Positions 35,393 through 46,104 are shown, counted from the first letter of the stretch. The stretch is 64,000 bases of DNA from Pycnopodia helianthoides (GCA_032158295.1 CM063251.1:9525016-9589015), one strand, 5' to 3'. A program made the numbers and translations. Notes: generated by a model from the letters alone, not told the origin.

Positions 35393-35455
35393 GGTCAAAC
35401 CCATGACCTTTGCATTGCTAGAGCAGATATCTTACCACTAGACCACCCAACTAGC
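35393..35455 (-). repeat. tRNA-like module in the left arm of the foldback
   Basis: The reverse complement carries an A-box-like GGTCTAGTGGTAAG (35431-35444) and a B-box-like GGGTTTGACC (35393-35402). It is the diverged mirror of 35556-35629. Confidence 0.7.
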
Positions 35456-35555
35456 CCGGCAGCTATCCTTTGTTTTAGCAGCGAACAAACATTAACATCT
35501 ATTAATTAAATCATTGCTGCTTAAACGTAGGATTTGAACTGCCTCTAACTGCCTG

Positions 35556-35629
35556 GCAGTCTTAGTGGTCTAGTGGTAAGACATCTGCTCTACCTATGCA
35601 ATAGGTTTGTGGTTCGAATCCCATCTGCG
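35556..35629 (+). repeat. tRNA-like module in the right arm of the foldback
   Basis: A-box-like TAGTGGTCTAGTGGTAAGAC and B-box-like GGTTCGAATCC (35611-35621). Ends GCAG...CTGC could pair weakly. The head resembles a tRNA-Glu-type gene but does not fold as a normal tRNA, so I call it a SINE-type relic. Confidence 0.65.
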
Positions 35630-36316
35630 TGATTGCCAGTGGATTTTTTTTCCCTCTGAACTCGGGAAAGTACTCTGTATATAGTACACATCAGTGAAGG
35701 GGAAAAACAATTTATTTTCTTTATCCCCAATGCAAATGTAGCATCTATTAAATGTACATTACACATTACTATACATAATACACTGTACGTGTACATTTGA
35801 ACATGTACAATACGTACATTTTAATGTTCAAATAATCATAACTAAAAAACTGTAAGAGCGCCCATCCAAATTTTTTTTTGAAAATGTTGCTTACATCTTA
35901 AGCTAAAAATGGAAAAAAAATTACGCATTTTGAAAAATACGCATTTTCGCAAATCAAGGTCAAAGGTCATATTTTTGCGTAACTTTGTTGTGGTATGCGG
36001 TATAATTTTGATTTTATGTTATCAAATACGGGCCATTTCAAGAGCTTTAAAATGATGTAAATTTTATCTCTGTAGGTGCTTTACTTTTGGAGATATGAAT
36101 GTCCAAACACAGCAGGTCATGCTAATTAGTCAAAAGTTCGTTAACCCATATCTCAAAAAGTAATCAACTGAACGACAAAAAATTTCGGTTCTGGGGGTTT
36201 CTCATTGAGTCCAATCAGCACACAAAATTTCATTTTAATCCGTGACGGTCAGGTCCAAAAGCGTGTTGAATTGACACGGAATGACCCTATTGCGTTATAT
36301 CGCCGTATTTTATTTA

Positions 36317-36463
36317 GGGAATAACAGTGCGGTGAGCCGGTCTTGACTGCGTGGTAATGACCGGGCTGGTGGCTGACCGCCGGCTCGGTCCATTAACAGC
36401 AGTCAGCCACCAACCAAGGTCATTACCATGCGGTGAAGACCGGCTCACCACACTGTTATTCCC
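36317..36463. mobile_element. 147-bp palindrome with GGGAATAACAG ends
   Basis: Nearly complete hairpin (gccggtcttgactgcgtggt against its inverse). The same structure recurs at 40726-40940 and, diverged, at 58863-58964. It forms the outer left cap of the large inverted repeat that runs to 40940. Confidence 0.8.
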
Positions 36464-36964
36464 ATTGAAAAATGCCTTATAACGAAAAAACTGTAAAAAT
36501 TGTCAGAATTTGTGATTTTTCTTTCGCCTTTATATTTAGAAATGTTGTACTCATGTTCAAGGGCCAATCCTTTGGATGTTCAACTTTTCTGTGGTACCTA
36601 ATCTCTTACACATAATTAGCTGTTTATACATATTTTCAAGAACCAGACTATGACTTTGCATTTTGTTGGTTTCAAGCGCGTGCTACCCTTAATTGATACA
36701 TTGTCTGCGCGTTCACGCCTACGCTTGGTATACGCGGCACCATCTGCCCTGCTCAAAAAAATAAATATGCACAAAGAAATGAGTTGATTTGATACCGGTA
36801 GTTTGCCGCACAACAAGCACATAGTGCATAGGATTTTACACAACCATGTGCTTGTTAAGGGGCCATTTATTCGCTAGTTCACTGAGCCGGTCTTTAAATC
36901 ACATGTTAATATACCCCCACGTGACCAGTATTCGACCAATCAGAGTGCATGATTCCAAGGTGTT

Positions 36965-37125
36965 TATTAATGCATTATATCGCCATACTATCGCGTTTTA
37001 TCGCCGTACTATTGCATTTTATTGCTGTACTATTGCGAATATCGTACAGCGATGTAACGCAATAGTACGGTGATATAATGCAATAAAATCCGGCAATATA
37101 ACACAATAAAATACGGCAATATAAC
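36965..37125. repeat. 21-bp minisatellite, two opposed halves
   Basis: Units read forward to about 37035, then in reverse complement to 37125, forming a coarse palindrome of the 34.5-kb minisatellite unit. Confidence 0.65.
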
Positions 37126-37420
37126 CCATTATAACACACCTCTTGCTAGTTCTGTATTCTGGTTGGCTGAAACCTGGTCACGTGCGATGAACTATTACAG
37201 GCTAGTGCATGAGATTTGCACAACCATGACCTAGACATCGCACGTGCGTAGTTTGCGGGAAATAGTTCCCAAAGCGGGCAATAGTCTTTCAATTTTTGAC
37301 TGGTAACAGAGCCCTCAAGAGGTTGCCAGGCTCATCTTAATAAGAAAAAAGGTGGCGTCTGGATCGGATCACAGTAGTTTCTTTTCTTATTTCATATTTT
37401 GGACCGAGTTGTGTTATTAT

Positions 37421-37700
37421 AAAACACATATGGACTGCCATGATTCGGTCACTAGAGCTCGTCTGTCCCCCCTCGGGCCTGTGAGTGACCAGAAGAGGGA
37501 CCTATTTCCCTCGGCCTCGGGAAATAGGTCCCTCTTCTGGTAACTCACAGTCCCTCGGGGGGAAAAGACGTGCTCTGGTGACCTCATTGCCAGTCCATAT
37601 GTGTTTAATAGTGCGGTTATATAACGCAATAGTACGGCGATTAAACGCTATAGTACGGCGATATAAAGCAAATAGTACAGAGATGTAACGCAATAGTATT
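37421..37700. repeat. 187-bp palindrome followed by an inverted minisatellite
   Basis: 37421-37512 pairs with 37516-37607 (centre gacctatttccctcggcctc, ends aacacatatggactg). It is flanked at 37608-37700 by inverted 21-bp units. The short ORFs across it are mirror images of each other, hence not genes. Confidence 0.8.
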
Positions 37701-39560
37701 ACTATTACAGTCATTTGACCAGTTCAGTATCACTTTTTGAATTCACACTGTTTTCTGTTGCAATCTCGTTGACATCTTTAAATAAAAAGTTGATCAGTTT
37801 ACCTAAACATGTCATAAAACTCACCAAGTATCTACTGACCAAAAAAGATTAACACTTTTTTAAGAGGTTTCGAGAAAAGTATCATCACCTGTTTGACCAA
37901 TTCGGGATCGGTTGATTCTATTCTGAATCAGTAGCGTGCCCTCTATTGCAAACCAATACTCCTATAGTCCTATTCATAAAACTGTCTCTCAAGGACACAA
38001 ACTTCAGAAGTGTGTTGGTGTGACCGGTTTAGATCGAAAGGACATGTGGAAACAATTCTCAACTCTCTTGCCTCCGGGCTTTATTTACAATCTGTCGGAG
38101 AAACAGCAAAGACATGTAATGGTAGCTGTCTTTCTCCCGACATCAAAGAGTTGAATGATCCAATTAGATAAATTTGAAGATCGTGCCGCCGCTCGATCCT
38201 GGGTTAAGATATGTGCATAAATGAATAAATAAGAAGCTAGGGGGAATAATGAGAATGCGCCTTATTTCTGTCTGTCACATTGGCATGGAGGTGGACTTCC
38301 TTTCTCTAGTGAATGTCATATGTGTCTTCAACACCAAGGTGCAAAAACACAGCGACAAAAACCCAAAACAACAGCAAAGGAAAATGAAAAAGTGAAGCGC
38401 GCCTTACACTCACACTGTCACAGCAACATTGACCTGAATATCTATTCTTACAGTCGCAAACCCTCCTCCAAATTTCTTTTTCTCACAAAAAACAACATTA
38501 CTACAGGAATTTGTTGAAGTAATGTATCTTAAAAGCAATAAATAAACTTTCTACTGCAGCCATATGATTTCACCTTCAGCATGTTCAGTGCAGCCCACCA
38601 TTTGACGCAATGAAATGTTGAGTGATTCGAACTGGTTAAGGGTACGATACCCCCAAAAAGTTGATTTCAGTAATTTCATCTCTTAAAAAAAACAAGATGA
38701 CCGCTCAGTATTTATGTGAAATATTTTTGACACATTCTTAGCATTTTACATTCACCATGGCATTCAAATTTTAAAGGTGAGAAGTTGAACAGTCTTTTTT
38801 CAACCTTTCAAAATAATGATAAATATCTCAGACAAACTTTAGAAAAATTGCCATAATTTATTTGTTGATGATGTTTGGCACCTTATTTTGGGTTTGTTGG
38901 TTTATTGGATGTTATTCTTAACATGTAAAAACAGCAATTGGTAAAGAGAGAAGTGCAAAGTTGAAGTGATCCGGAACTGGTCAATGTCAATGATCCCGAA
39001 CTGGTCAAATGATTGTACTACTACTACTACTACTACTAGACTACGTACGGCGACACGTGACATTGCCGTAAAATAAACCATGAGTTCTCTACCAACTCTA
39101 GTCTAGGAATTGGAGAATATGAGCCACCAAAGAATTGCCCGATCTCCCGGAATGGTCGGAACTCGAAATAAAATGTACACTATTATTTCCGGAACACAAT
39201 TTATATATTCAGAAACATTAGTGAACACGTATTACAATCATGTCATAAACATAGAGCAATGGTCTTACCGCTTATAAAAATTACTCACTCTGACAGTCAG
39301 ACAGTGAACTGGCTTTTTCAATTTTCTCCTCCTATTCCTAGTCTTAGTCTTAGTAATATTATAGTGTTAGTAGTACTGGTCTTACTTGTTGAACAACAGT
39401 TGTTTATTCTATGTAAAGTAAATTTGTTGCACTAATTTGTAAATGTGTTAACGTAAGACTTCGATACGCAATGTTCGATACCTGTTGTTCATATACGGCA
39501 TAACAACAAATTGACCTTCCCGCTATTTTTTCAACGTGATTTTGTATCACCACCCACTCA
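37701..39560. other. Interior of the large inverted repeat, no gene seen
   Basis: AT-rich. 'gatctcccggaatggtcgga' near 39140 has a relative at about 60700. A small microsatellite is at 39014-39038. ORFs of 60-72 codons (37936-38154, 38320-38517) have no recognisable domain. Confidence 0.4.
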
Positions 39561-39710
39561 TATTAATAAACACCTTGGAGAGTTTATGCACTCTGATTGG
39601 TCAAAGACTGATCACGAGGGGGTGTATTAACATGTGCTATAAAGACCGGCTCAATGAACTAGCGAACAAATGGCCCCTAAACAATTGCGCGGCAAACTAC
39701 CGGTATCAAA

Positions 39711-40384
39711 CATAGAGCTATATATATTGACTAGAGCGCTAACACCCCGTTATACACGCACTAAGGTTTTGAAGCCGTGTGGGCGCATCCATGTTTATGT
39801 ACAAACCAATACAAAAGCTTGAAATTTTGTACGGCAATTGTACGGCTATTTGCATGATAAAGCGTTTGTTCTTTTCTATGCGTCATCGAACCAAATATGC
39901 AGCAAATGAGAACGCACAATCTGCTAATGAGCGTACAAACTGCGAGCGTCATGTGCGTCATGTTTAACAGGTGCGTTTGCGCGTATACGGTTTTTTTTTT
40001 GAGTTTGTCATTCTTGCCGGCATATTGTGTATCCTTGAAGCAGATTTCGATGTTTTCCCCTTGACATCTTGAAGCATTGAATCCTCCCAAACAAGGCTTT
40101 AGTTCGACTCAGCATTTTTCCTAAAGACGTAAGTAACAACATCAGAGAATGACCTACTACATATTTTTTTTAAGACATCACTAAAATCACCTGTTTACAA
40201 GAGCAATGATCGTTAGATTAAATATGGCGCGTACGTAAGCGCGCACGCCGAATGCAAAATTTTCGCGGCCATGTGTGCTCTCTTAAAATTAAAATCGTTC
40301 CGTAGTCACGCAACACATCAAATATGTCTGTGGCTTCTAAAGTCAGAGCAAGTTAGCGCTCTAGTCAACATATATAGCTCTATG
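39711..40384. mobile_element. 674-bp MITE with 31-bp TIRs and an 8-bp target duplication (hAT-like)
   Basis: The ends (CATAGAGCTATATATATTGA...) are inverted with one mismatch in 31. GTATCAAA is duplicated at 39703-39710 and 40385-40392. The opposite arm of the enclosing inverted repeat carries the uninterrupted site (36788-36795), so the boundaries are certain. An 8-bp duplication is the hAT hallmark. No transposase. The small ORFs inside are unremarkable. Confidence 0.9.
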
Positions 40385-40725
40385 GTATCAAATCATAGAT
40401 ATAGAGGTATTATATTCTATATCTATGGACAGATGGTGCCGCGTGCGGAAACATTCCACGCGTAGTCGCGAACGCGCAGACAGTGTATCAATTTTAGGGT
40501 AGCTGGTACGCGCATAAAGCCAACATAATGCAAAGTCATGGTCTGGTTCTTGAAAATATGTATATATAGTTGATTATGTGTAAGAGACTAGGTACCACTC
40601 AAAAGTTGAACAGCCAAAGGATTGGCCTTTGAACATGAGTAGAACATTTCTAAAAATAACGGCGAAAGAAAAATCACAAACTCTGACGATTTTTACAGTT
40701 TTTTCGTTATAAGGTATTTATTAAT

Positions 40726-40940
40726 GGGAATAACAGTGCGTTGAGCCGGTCTTCACTGCGTGGTAATGACCTTGGTTGGTGGCTGGCCGCTGTTAATGGA
40801 CCGAGCTCGCCGGTCCATGGACCGAGCTCGGTCCATGGCTGGCCGCTGTTAATGGACCGAGCTCGGTCCATTAACAGCGGCCAGCCACCAGCCCGGTCAT
40901 TACCACGCAGTGAAGACCGGCTCAACGCACTGTTATTCCC
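40726..40940. mobile_element. 215-bp palindrome with GGGAATAACAG ends
   Basis: Right cap of the large inverted repeat. It contains a nested palindrome (ggaccgagctcggtcc occurs repeatedly, 40797-40876). Its two 68-72-codon ORFs are mirror images and not genes. Confidence 0.85.
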
Positions 40941-40947
40941 TAATTAA

Positions 40948-41320
40948 AGGTACACGTTGCCTTGGATCGGTCGAGTTGGTCTATAAAATTGTTTGTTATA
41001 AAATGCATATGGTAAGAAAGATGTTTTAAAAGTAGAATACAATAATCCACACTATATATGCCTCAAAATTGCTTGGTTTTCCTTGAGTTTTGCGAACTAA
41101 CACGGTCGGCCACTTTGTGGAGTGAAATATTTGACTCCATAAAATGACCGACTGTGTTAGTTCACGACGTCAAAGGAAAACCACGCAATTTCGAGGCATA
41201 TTTGTGTGGATCATTGCATTCTACTTTTAAAACATCTTTCTAACCATGCAATTTATAACAAACGGTTTACTAAAACGCTTTTTATAGACCAACTCGGCCG
41301 ATTCAAGGCAACGTGTACCT
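40948..41320. mobile_element. 373-bp palindromic MITE with TTAA duplication
   Basis: TTAA at 40944-40947 and 41321-41324 flanks ends AGGTACACGTTGCCTTG that are inverted almost throughout the element, with a short unpaired centre near 41120-41155. TTAA specificity suggests mobilisation by a piggyBac-type transposase. Next to it, 41400-41510 has two copies of a 'ggcagggtcgtggc' motif also found near 58910. Confidence 0.85.
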
Positions 41321-41576
41321 TTAATATCCAGAATGGTCCCGTAGTCTTGGTTCAAGGCCTTCTGTTGTCTGTAATTCCACAATGATCTGAATCTGAATAT
41401 AAAGAAGGGGCTACGTTTAAAACCGACAGGGTCGTGGCCGTGTGATAAAGGACCCGTTGCGAACCGGCAGGGTCGTGGCTGTGAGATAAAGGACCTAGCC
41501 GAACCGGTGTCGCATGCAATTATGTCCGCTTTGCAATATTTTCCGGCGGACATTTATTGCTCATGGTAGTTTCATT

Positions 41577-41773
41577 TGGCAGAGAGACTATTATGCTTTA
41601 CCGATTACCGCGTATCCTTTGCCCTATATACTATTATTCCTGCCTTCTGAGGAATGTTCAAGCCAGTCTTGAACAGGAGTATTAAAGAGTCTCCTTGCCT
41701 TTTTCCACTCACTTCAGGCTCGATAGCACGTATGCTGTAGCCTACACTTTTTTCCTCTATTAGTTCATTTTAA
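41577..41773 (+). repeat. Direct repeat, first copy (second at 42486-42681)
   Basis: About 195 bp beginning ggcagagagactatt and containing ctatatactattattcctgc and ccttgcctttttccactcac. The copies lie 909 bp apart in the same orientation and differ by small indels. Confidence 0.85.
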
Positions 41774-41788
41774 GAGTACCTTGTCGCT

Positions 41789-42262
41789 ATGTCCACTACT
41801 GCCACTTCGATAATTTTTGAAAAATTTAAAGATTATTTCGATTAACAATTTAACGCCATTGCTACACCTAAACAAGATTCAATTTCAATGAAGGGGCTGA
41901 AGAACAAGCTCGAGTCCAAAGATCTCATCAAGACGGGCAATATTGCCCAATTCGAATTTTGCGGAAAGCTAGCCTGAATAGCGCTGGACAAAGTAAATCT
42001 CGCTCTATTCAGCAAATCCGATACTGACTCGGCAATCATAGCAGTGCAGGAGGCCGAAGACTTAATCACAGAAAGGAAGAGAAAAATCAGAATAGCCGAC
42101 GGGAGCAAGGCCGGCTGGGCCACTGTGGGACAGCTCGACAAGAAGGGCGCAGACCATCTCTCGGCAGAGCAGCTCAAAGGCGTCAGAGTCGCAGAGGAAG
42201 AGGCCCTAAAAGAAATTGAAAGCCGTAAATGCAAGAGAAGAGACAACCAGTATGGGTTCTAA
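41789..42262 (+). pseudogene. DIRS/Ngaro-like gag, two in-frame stops
   Basis: One frame from ATG 41789 to TAA 42260-42262, broken by TAA at 41843 and a TGA near 41975. The C-terminal part is charged and helical (EAEDLITERKRKIRIADGSK, then AEEEALKEIESRKCKRRDN), like gag proteins that precede a zinc knuckle in DIRS-like elements. The knuckle itself (C-x2-C-x4-H-x4-C: CYSCGRQRHWSRIC) lies separately at about 43280-43325. Confidence 0.65.
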
Positions 42263-42844
42263 CCCACAGCTTCTCATCGTCTTTTTCGAGGTATATCAAA
42301 CCCACATTACATACTTTGTTATTTCAATCTGCATATCGTGCATGCAGCCCTATCCCATACTGTCTGATTAAAATTCTTGAAATTAATTTTCAGTAGTCTG
42401 TTTTCTTTCCCCATGTCGTCCTATAACGTGAAACTGTTTTTCATGCGTATGAGCGCAGCAAAGTAGAATGAAAACGTAGTTTCTTGGCAGAGAGACTATT
42501 GTGCTTTACCGATTACATAGCTCCCTTATCATTTGCCCTATATACTATTATTCCTGCCTTCTGAGGAATGTTCAAGCTTTCTTGAACAGCGAGTATTTAC
42601 GAGTCTCCTTGCCTTTTTCCACTCACTTCAGGCTCTATGCACGCATGCTGTACACTCTTTTTCCTCTATTAGTTCATTTTAACCCTGCACCGATGCACCT
42701 GTTTTGGGCCAACGGTGTTACGTCATCCTGTCACAAGGGTGTGGCTGGCCCATTTGATAGGTTAAGAGGAAGAGGGTCTGTTCTGCCTTATCTCAATGAT
42801 TTATGTCTGCTAAACCAGTCTGCTGTCGGCACAAGATCACAAGA

Positions 42845-42912
42845 CCTTCATTCACAAAAGGCCATTGAACCTAGAGCGGTCAGACACAACATGCCTTACC
42901 ACTAAGCTGTGG
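42845..42912 (-). repeat. tRNA-like SINE head
   Basis: The reverse complement gives an A-box-like GCTTAGTGGTAAGGC and a B-box-like GGTTCAATGGC. It lies between gag and the zinc knuckle of the DIRS/Ngaro remnant, so it probably inserted later. Confidence 0.55.
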
Positions 42913-43479
42913 TAGTGATCTGTGGCGCACGTGCCGCAGAGATAGGAGTTTGTGCATGAGCTATGGGGAAACATTTTTTCCACCACCCCTCCTGACCAAA
43001 TTGACGACCCCCGTTGATTGACACCCCTCATAAAACGTGTGTATTGGTACACTGCAGGATATCACGGAGTATCACGGGGTTGGGATCTACCATTTTGAAA
43101 TTGTTATGTTTTTCTTGATATGTGCCAAAGCAGTGTGGTTGGGTGCCTCGCTGCAAGGTTTTAAGAGTACCTGTACCTTCCCCGCCCGCCCCTCCCATTT
43201 TAGATTTATTTCTGGATTGTACTTGCTTTTAGCCGTTCTGTTTGTTGTATTTATTCTTTATACAGACTTGTCAAGCTCTAACTGCTACTCGTGTGGTAGG
43301 CAGAGACATTGGTCCAGAATTTGCCCTTACATTGCCGGCACAAACAACGGTCTCTATCAATAAAGACCGAGATCAAGATGCACTCCCTTCAACTTGCAGT
43401 TCCCGTCCTGGAAGAAACGCCCTCTGGCAAGCCCCTCTGCCTGAAAATTGGACCCCGTAGGAATGTTCATGGCGTTCTT

Positions 43480-43990
43480 CTCACCGAGAACTATACCAAT
43501 ATTCTATTCGCTCTCAAGTCATTGTTGCCGCTCATTTCGAATTCACATGTGAAACTATTCCCAAATAGTCAGGCCGCAGCCAGAATAGTGGTTGTTGGCA
43601 GCATGGAAAGCAATCTGCAATCCTAAGCCTTCGACATTTATCAATTATGTCTCTCAAATCGAATTTGTTTATCAGTTGATTGGATACCTCGCTCTCAAAA
43701 TGAGCAAGCTGACTTTATCAGCAAGTTTACTGATGTAGACGATTGGTCACTATCCCAAGGATTCTTTACATAATTAACAACTTGTGGGGCCCCATAACGG
43801 TTGATTGCTATGCATCCTTTTACAAAGCAAAATTTACCCGTTTTTTCTCACGATCTTGGAATCCAGGAGCAGAAGCCGTTGATGCATTTGCACAGAACTG
43901 GTCAAAGGAGAACACATTAGTCCCACCTGTCGTTTTAATCCCTCAAGTGTTGAGCCAGCCACTTGTATTCCTGTCGTGCTATTATTAAAA
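43480..43990 (+). pseudogene. RNase H and downstream pol fragment of the DIRS/Ngaro-like element
   Basis: Readable pieces are FPNSQAAARIVVVGSMESN, then WIPRSQNEQADFISKF (43685-43735) and, in another frame, LWGPITVDCYASFY and RSWNPGAEAVDAF (43780-43900). The W-G-P-x-T-V-D and W-N-P-G-x-E-A-V-D-A-F motifs are characteristic of the region after RNase H in DIRS-like elements. Stops and frame changes throughout. Confidence 0.75.
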
Positions 43991-44159
43991 AGGGAGTTCT
44001 TGTTTTCCCATGGTGGCCTTCAAGTCCATTTTGGCCTTCAATATGGGGTAAAGTTCAGGCCTTACATCATTGATCTCATCACTATGTCTGGTAGCACGGC
44101 ACTAGTCCAAGGTAGAAACAAAAATTCCTTGCTCGGTTCTTAGAATTTGGAGGCATCAT

Positions 44160-44601
44160 GGCTGCAGTAAAACTAGAATTTACCGTTTATTATGAAGGAC
44201 GAAAAGTGGCCATCTGCTTATCTGCTATCAGAATAGCTAAAAGTCAGATTTAACATTGTTTTTAAACGAATTTTTCCACTTTTCTGCTACCTGAAAATCA
44301 GATTGATCGTTTTATGAAAATGCATTTTCCACTTTAATGCTACCAGAAAAGCAGATTTTACTTTTGTTGGCTGACGAAAAGTGGCCACCTGCCTTTTTGC
44401 TATCAGAATAGAATAAAAGTAGATTGAAGATTTTGACTTTTTCATTTTCTCCTTTTCTGCTACCTGAAAAGTAGTTTTTACTCTGGTGCCCGAAAATTGG
44501 CTACCTGCTTTTCTCTTTTGAGAAAAGCAGAAAAATGGATCGAACGTTTTGACAATAGTGCGTTCTACTTTTCTGCTTTTCGATACCGGAAAAGCAGATT
44601 T
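44160..44601. repeat. Cluster of 'ctgcttttc / gaaaagcag' motifs
   Basis: At least ten forward or inverted occurrences of a GAAAAGCAG-like core, often as imperfect palindromes (cttttctcttttgagaaaag near 44515). It ends exactly where block 1 copy B begins. No coding. Confidence 0.6.
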
Positions 44602-45457
44602 TGAGTTGCAAATTGTCATTTTGCTTTCTTTTAACTCTTTATTATATATTTTAAGATTTAGTGTTTATACAAGCTATTTTCTCTTTCTTTGTAGCTTCTA
44701 CCTCTCAGATATTTAACTTGGTGTTTAGTTTTACATTCAGTTCAAATAATTGTATGCTTTGATCTTCCAATGAAGCTTTTGGAGTAGTATCCAAAGTCAA
44801 ATAGACCCAACTTACCTGAATTGATCGCAATCCAATTTTATGTTTGTATAAATTTCATGATTTTGATACTCAGTTCTTCAAAGCTAAATGTACCTTACAT
44901 GGGATGAGATAAACCATTCCAATTGTCTTACTTTTAACTGTTATATTCTGGTGGATTCAGAAGTTGTTTTGCTTCTCTGGTTGGATTGCAAGTTGGTTTA
45001 GTGTTGTTTGTGATGAACATGCAAGAAATTGGTTTTCCCTGGTCAACTTTCCCTAATAACTGTTACAAATATTTGTGCAGTACATCCCTGTTTAGTATAA
45101 CCTTGCCTGTAGTCTTAACAGAGTCAACCCGTTGTGTTGATGTAAATATTAAATAACTCCATTGGCCCACTTATGTACAATCCTCCAAAATCGTCCTCTC
45201 CTATGTCAATTCACACCAACAGCCATCATTTGCATTCAATTGGAAGAGATTTTTGTGAAACAAAACACTCCGACTTCAAGCAGTCATAAATTAGTGTTTT
45301 ACCTCCATGTGTGTGAAACAGTCCGACCAAATACAAAATGATGGGATAGTGGAAATAGACAAGTATTATTTAGTGCTGTCAAGGCTTTTGGTGCTGGTGC
45401 TGTATGCAATTGTAATATTACATACAGTTCAACTGATTCACATTAAAATATGGCAAT
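44602..45457. repeat. Segmental duplication block 1, copy B
   Basis: Collinear with 8897-9975; differences are substitutions and short indels, including a 30-bp gap around 45255. No gene. Confidence 0.85.
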
Positions 45458-46022
45458 AAGGATGTGACCTTATTGGGAGTTTATGGGTAGCATTTTGAAG
45501 GATGTGACCTTATTGGGAGTTTATGGGTGGCATTTTGAAGGATGTGACCTTATTGGGAGTTTATGGTGGCATTTTGAAGGATGTGACCTTATTGGGAGTT
45601 TATGGTGGCATTTTGAAGGATGTGACCTTATTGGGAGTTTATGGGTAGCATTTTGAAGGATGTGACCTTATTGGGAGTTTATGGTGGCATTTTGAAGGAT
45701 GTGACCTTATTGGGAGTTTATGGGTAGCATTTTGAAGGATGTGACCTTATTGGGAGTTTATGGGTGGCATTTTGAAGGATGTGACCTTATTGGGAGTTTA
45801 TGGTGGCATTTTGAAGGATGTGACCTTATTGGGAGTTTATGGTGGCATTTTGAAGGATGTGACCTTATTGGGAGTTTATGGGTAGCATTTTGAAGGATGT
45901 GACCTTATTGGGAGTTTATGGGTGGCATTTTGAAGGATGTGACCTTATTGGGAGTTTATGGGTGGCATTTTGAAGGATGTGACCTTATTGGGAGTTTATG
46001 GGTGGCATTTTGAAGGATGTGA
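45458..46022. repeat. 40-bp minisatellite, 14 units with higher-order structure
   Basis: Unit aaggatgtgaccttattggg plus agtttatgggtggcattttg. Three variants (a: gggtagc; b: gggtggc; c: ggtggc, 39 bp) occur in the order a b c c a c a b c c a b b b, so units 1-5 repeat as 7-11. Copy A has only about four degenerate units. Confidence 0.95.
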
Positions 46023-46104
46023 CCAAAGAGTGATGTAATAGAACTAGAGGGCATACAAAACCTTGTGACATTTAACATTTTTTGTCTTTGAGACAATGGT
46101 GCTG
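46022..46104. mobile_element. Truncated copy of the 262-bp MITE
   Basis: Matches 10130-10215 ('aatagaactagaggg', 'acaaaaccttgtgaca'). It stops where the Jockey-like element begins; the right TIR is gone. Confidence 0.8.

Larger units (their letters stand above)
34724..36287. mobile_element. 1.56-kb foldback (long palindrome) with TATT duplication
   Basis: The arms, about 34724-35460 and 35550-36287, are reverse complements with few differences over some 735 bp, starting GGGTCATTCCGTGTCAATTC. TATT flanks both ends (34720-34723, 36288-36291). The only sizeable differences are near the centre, including a run of 17 G at 35367-35383 in the left arm. It has no ORF of recognisable type. It sits inside the 21-bp minisatellite. 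Confidence 0.9.
36464..40725. repeat. Large inverted-repeat structure, about 4.3 kb between palindromic caps
   Basis: 36464-36770 is inverted at 40425-40725 ('ttataacgaaaaaactgtaa', 'gttcaagggccaatcctttg'), and 36780-36985 is inverted at 39562-39715 ('taccggtagtttgcc', 'ggggccattt'). The right arm is split by the 674-bp element at 39711-40384. Interior 37701-39560 has a (TAC)n run at about 39014-39038 and no gene I can support. I interpret it as a foldback-type transposon or two inverted copies of one repeat. Confidence 0.75.
41577..44000 (+). mobile_element. Decayed DIRS/Ngaro-like retroelement with internal deletion
   Basis: Order on the + strand: a roughly 195-bp direct repeat, gag, a second copy of the repeat (42486-42681), unrelated sequence with a SINE, a zinc knuckle, then RNase H and C-terminal pol sequence. 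No RT and no recombinase are left. Directly repeated ends inside the element fit the split direct repeats of the Ngaro group, but the sequence is too broken to be sure. Confidence 0.65.

Noticed and set aside
37352..37714. Overlapping ORFs sharing RRALVT and KRDLFP peptides
   Set aside because: Mirror-image translations of a 187-bp hairpin.
40707..40947. Two near-identical ORFs on opposite strands
   Set aside because: They arise because the DNA is a palindrome; both strands encode the same repeated peptide.
42501..42905. 134-codon + strand ORF as a gene
   Set aside because: It runs from the 195-bp direct repeat into a SINE head; no domain is recognisable.
45458..46022. CRISPR-like array
   Set aside because: The 40-bp units are contiguous with no unique spacers, and the context is eukaryotic; it is a minisatellite.
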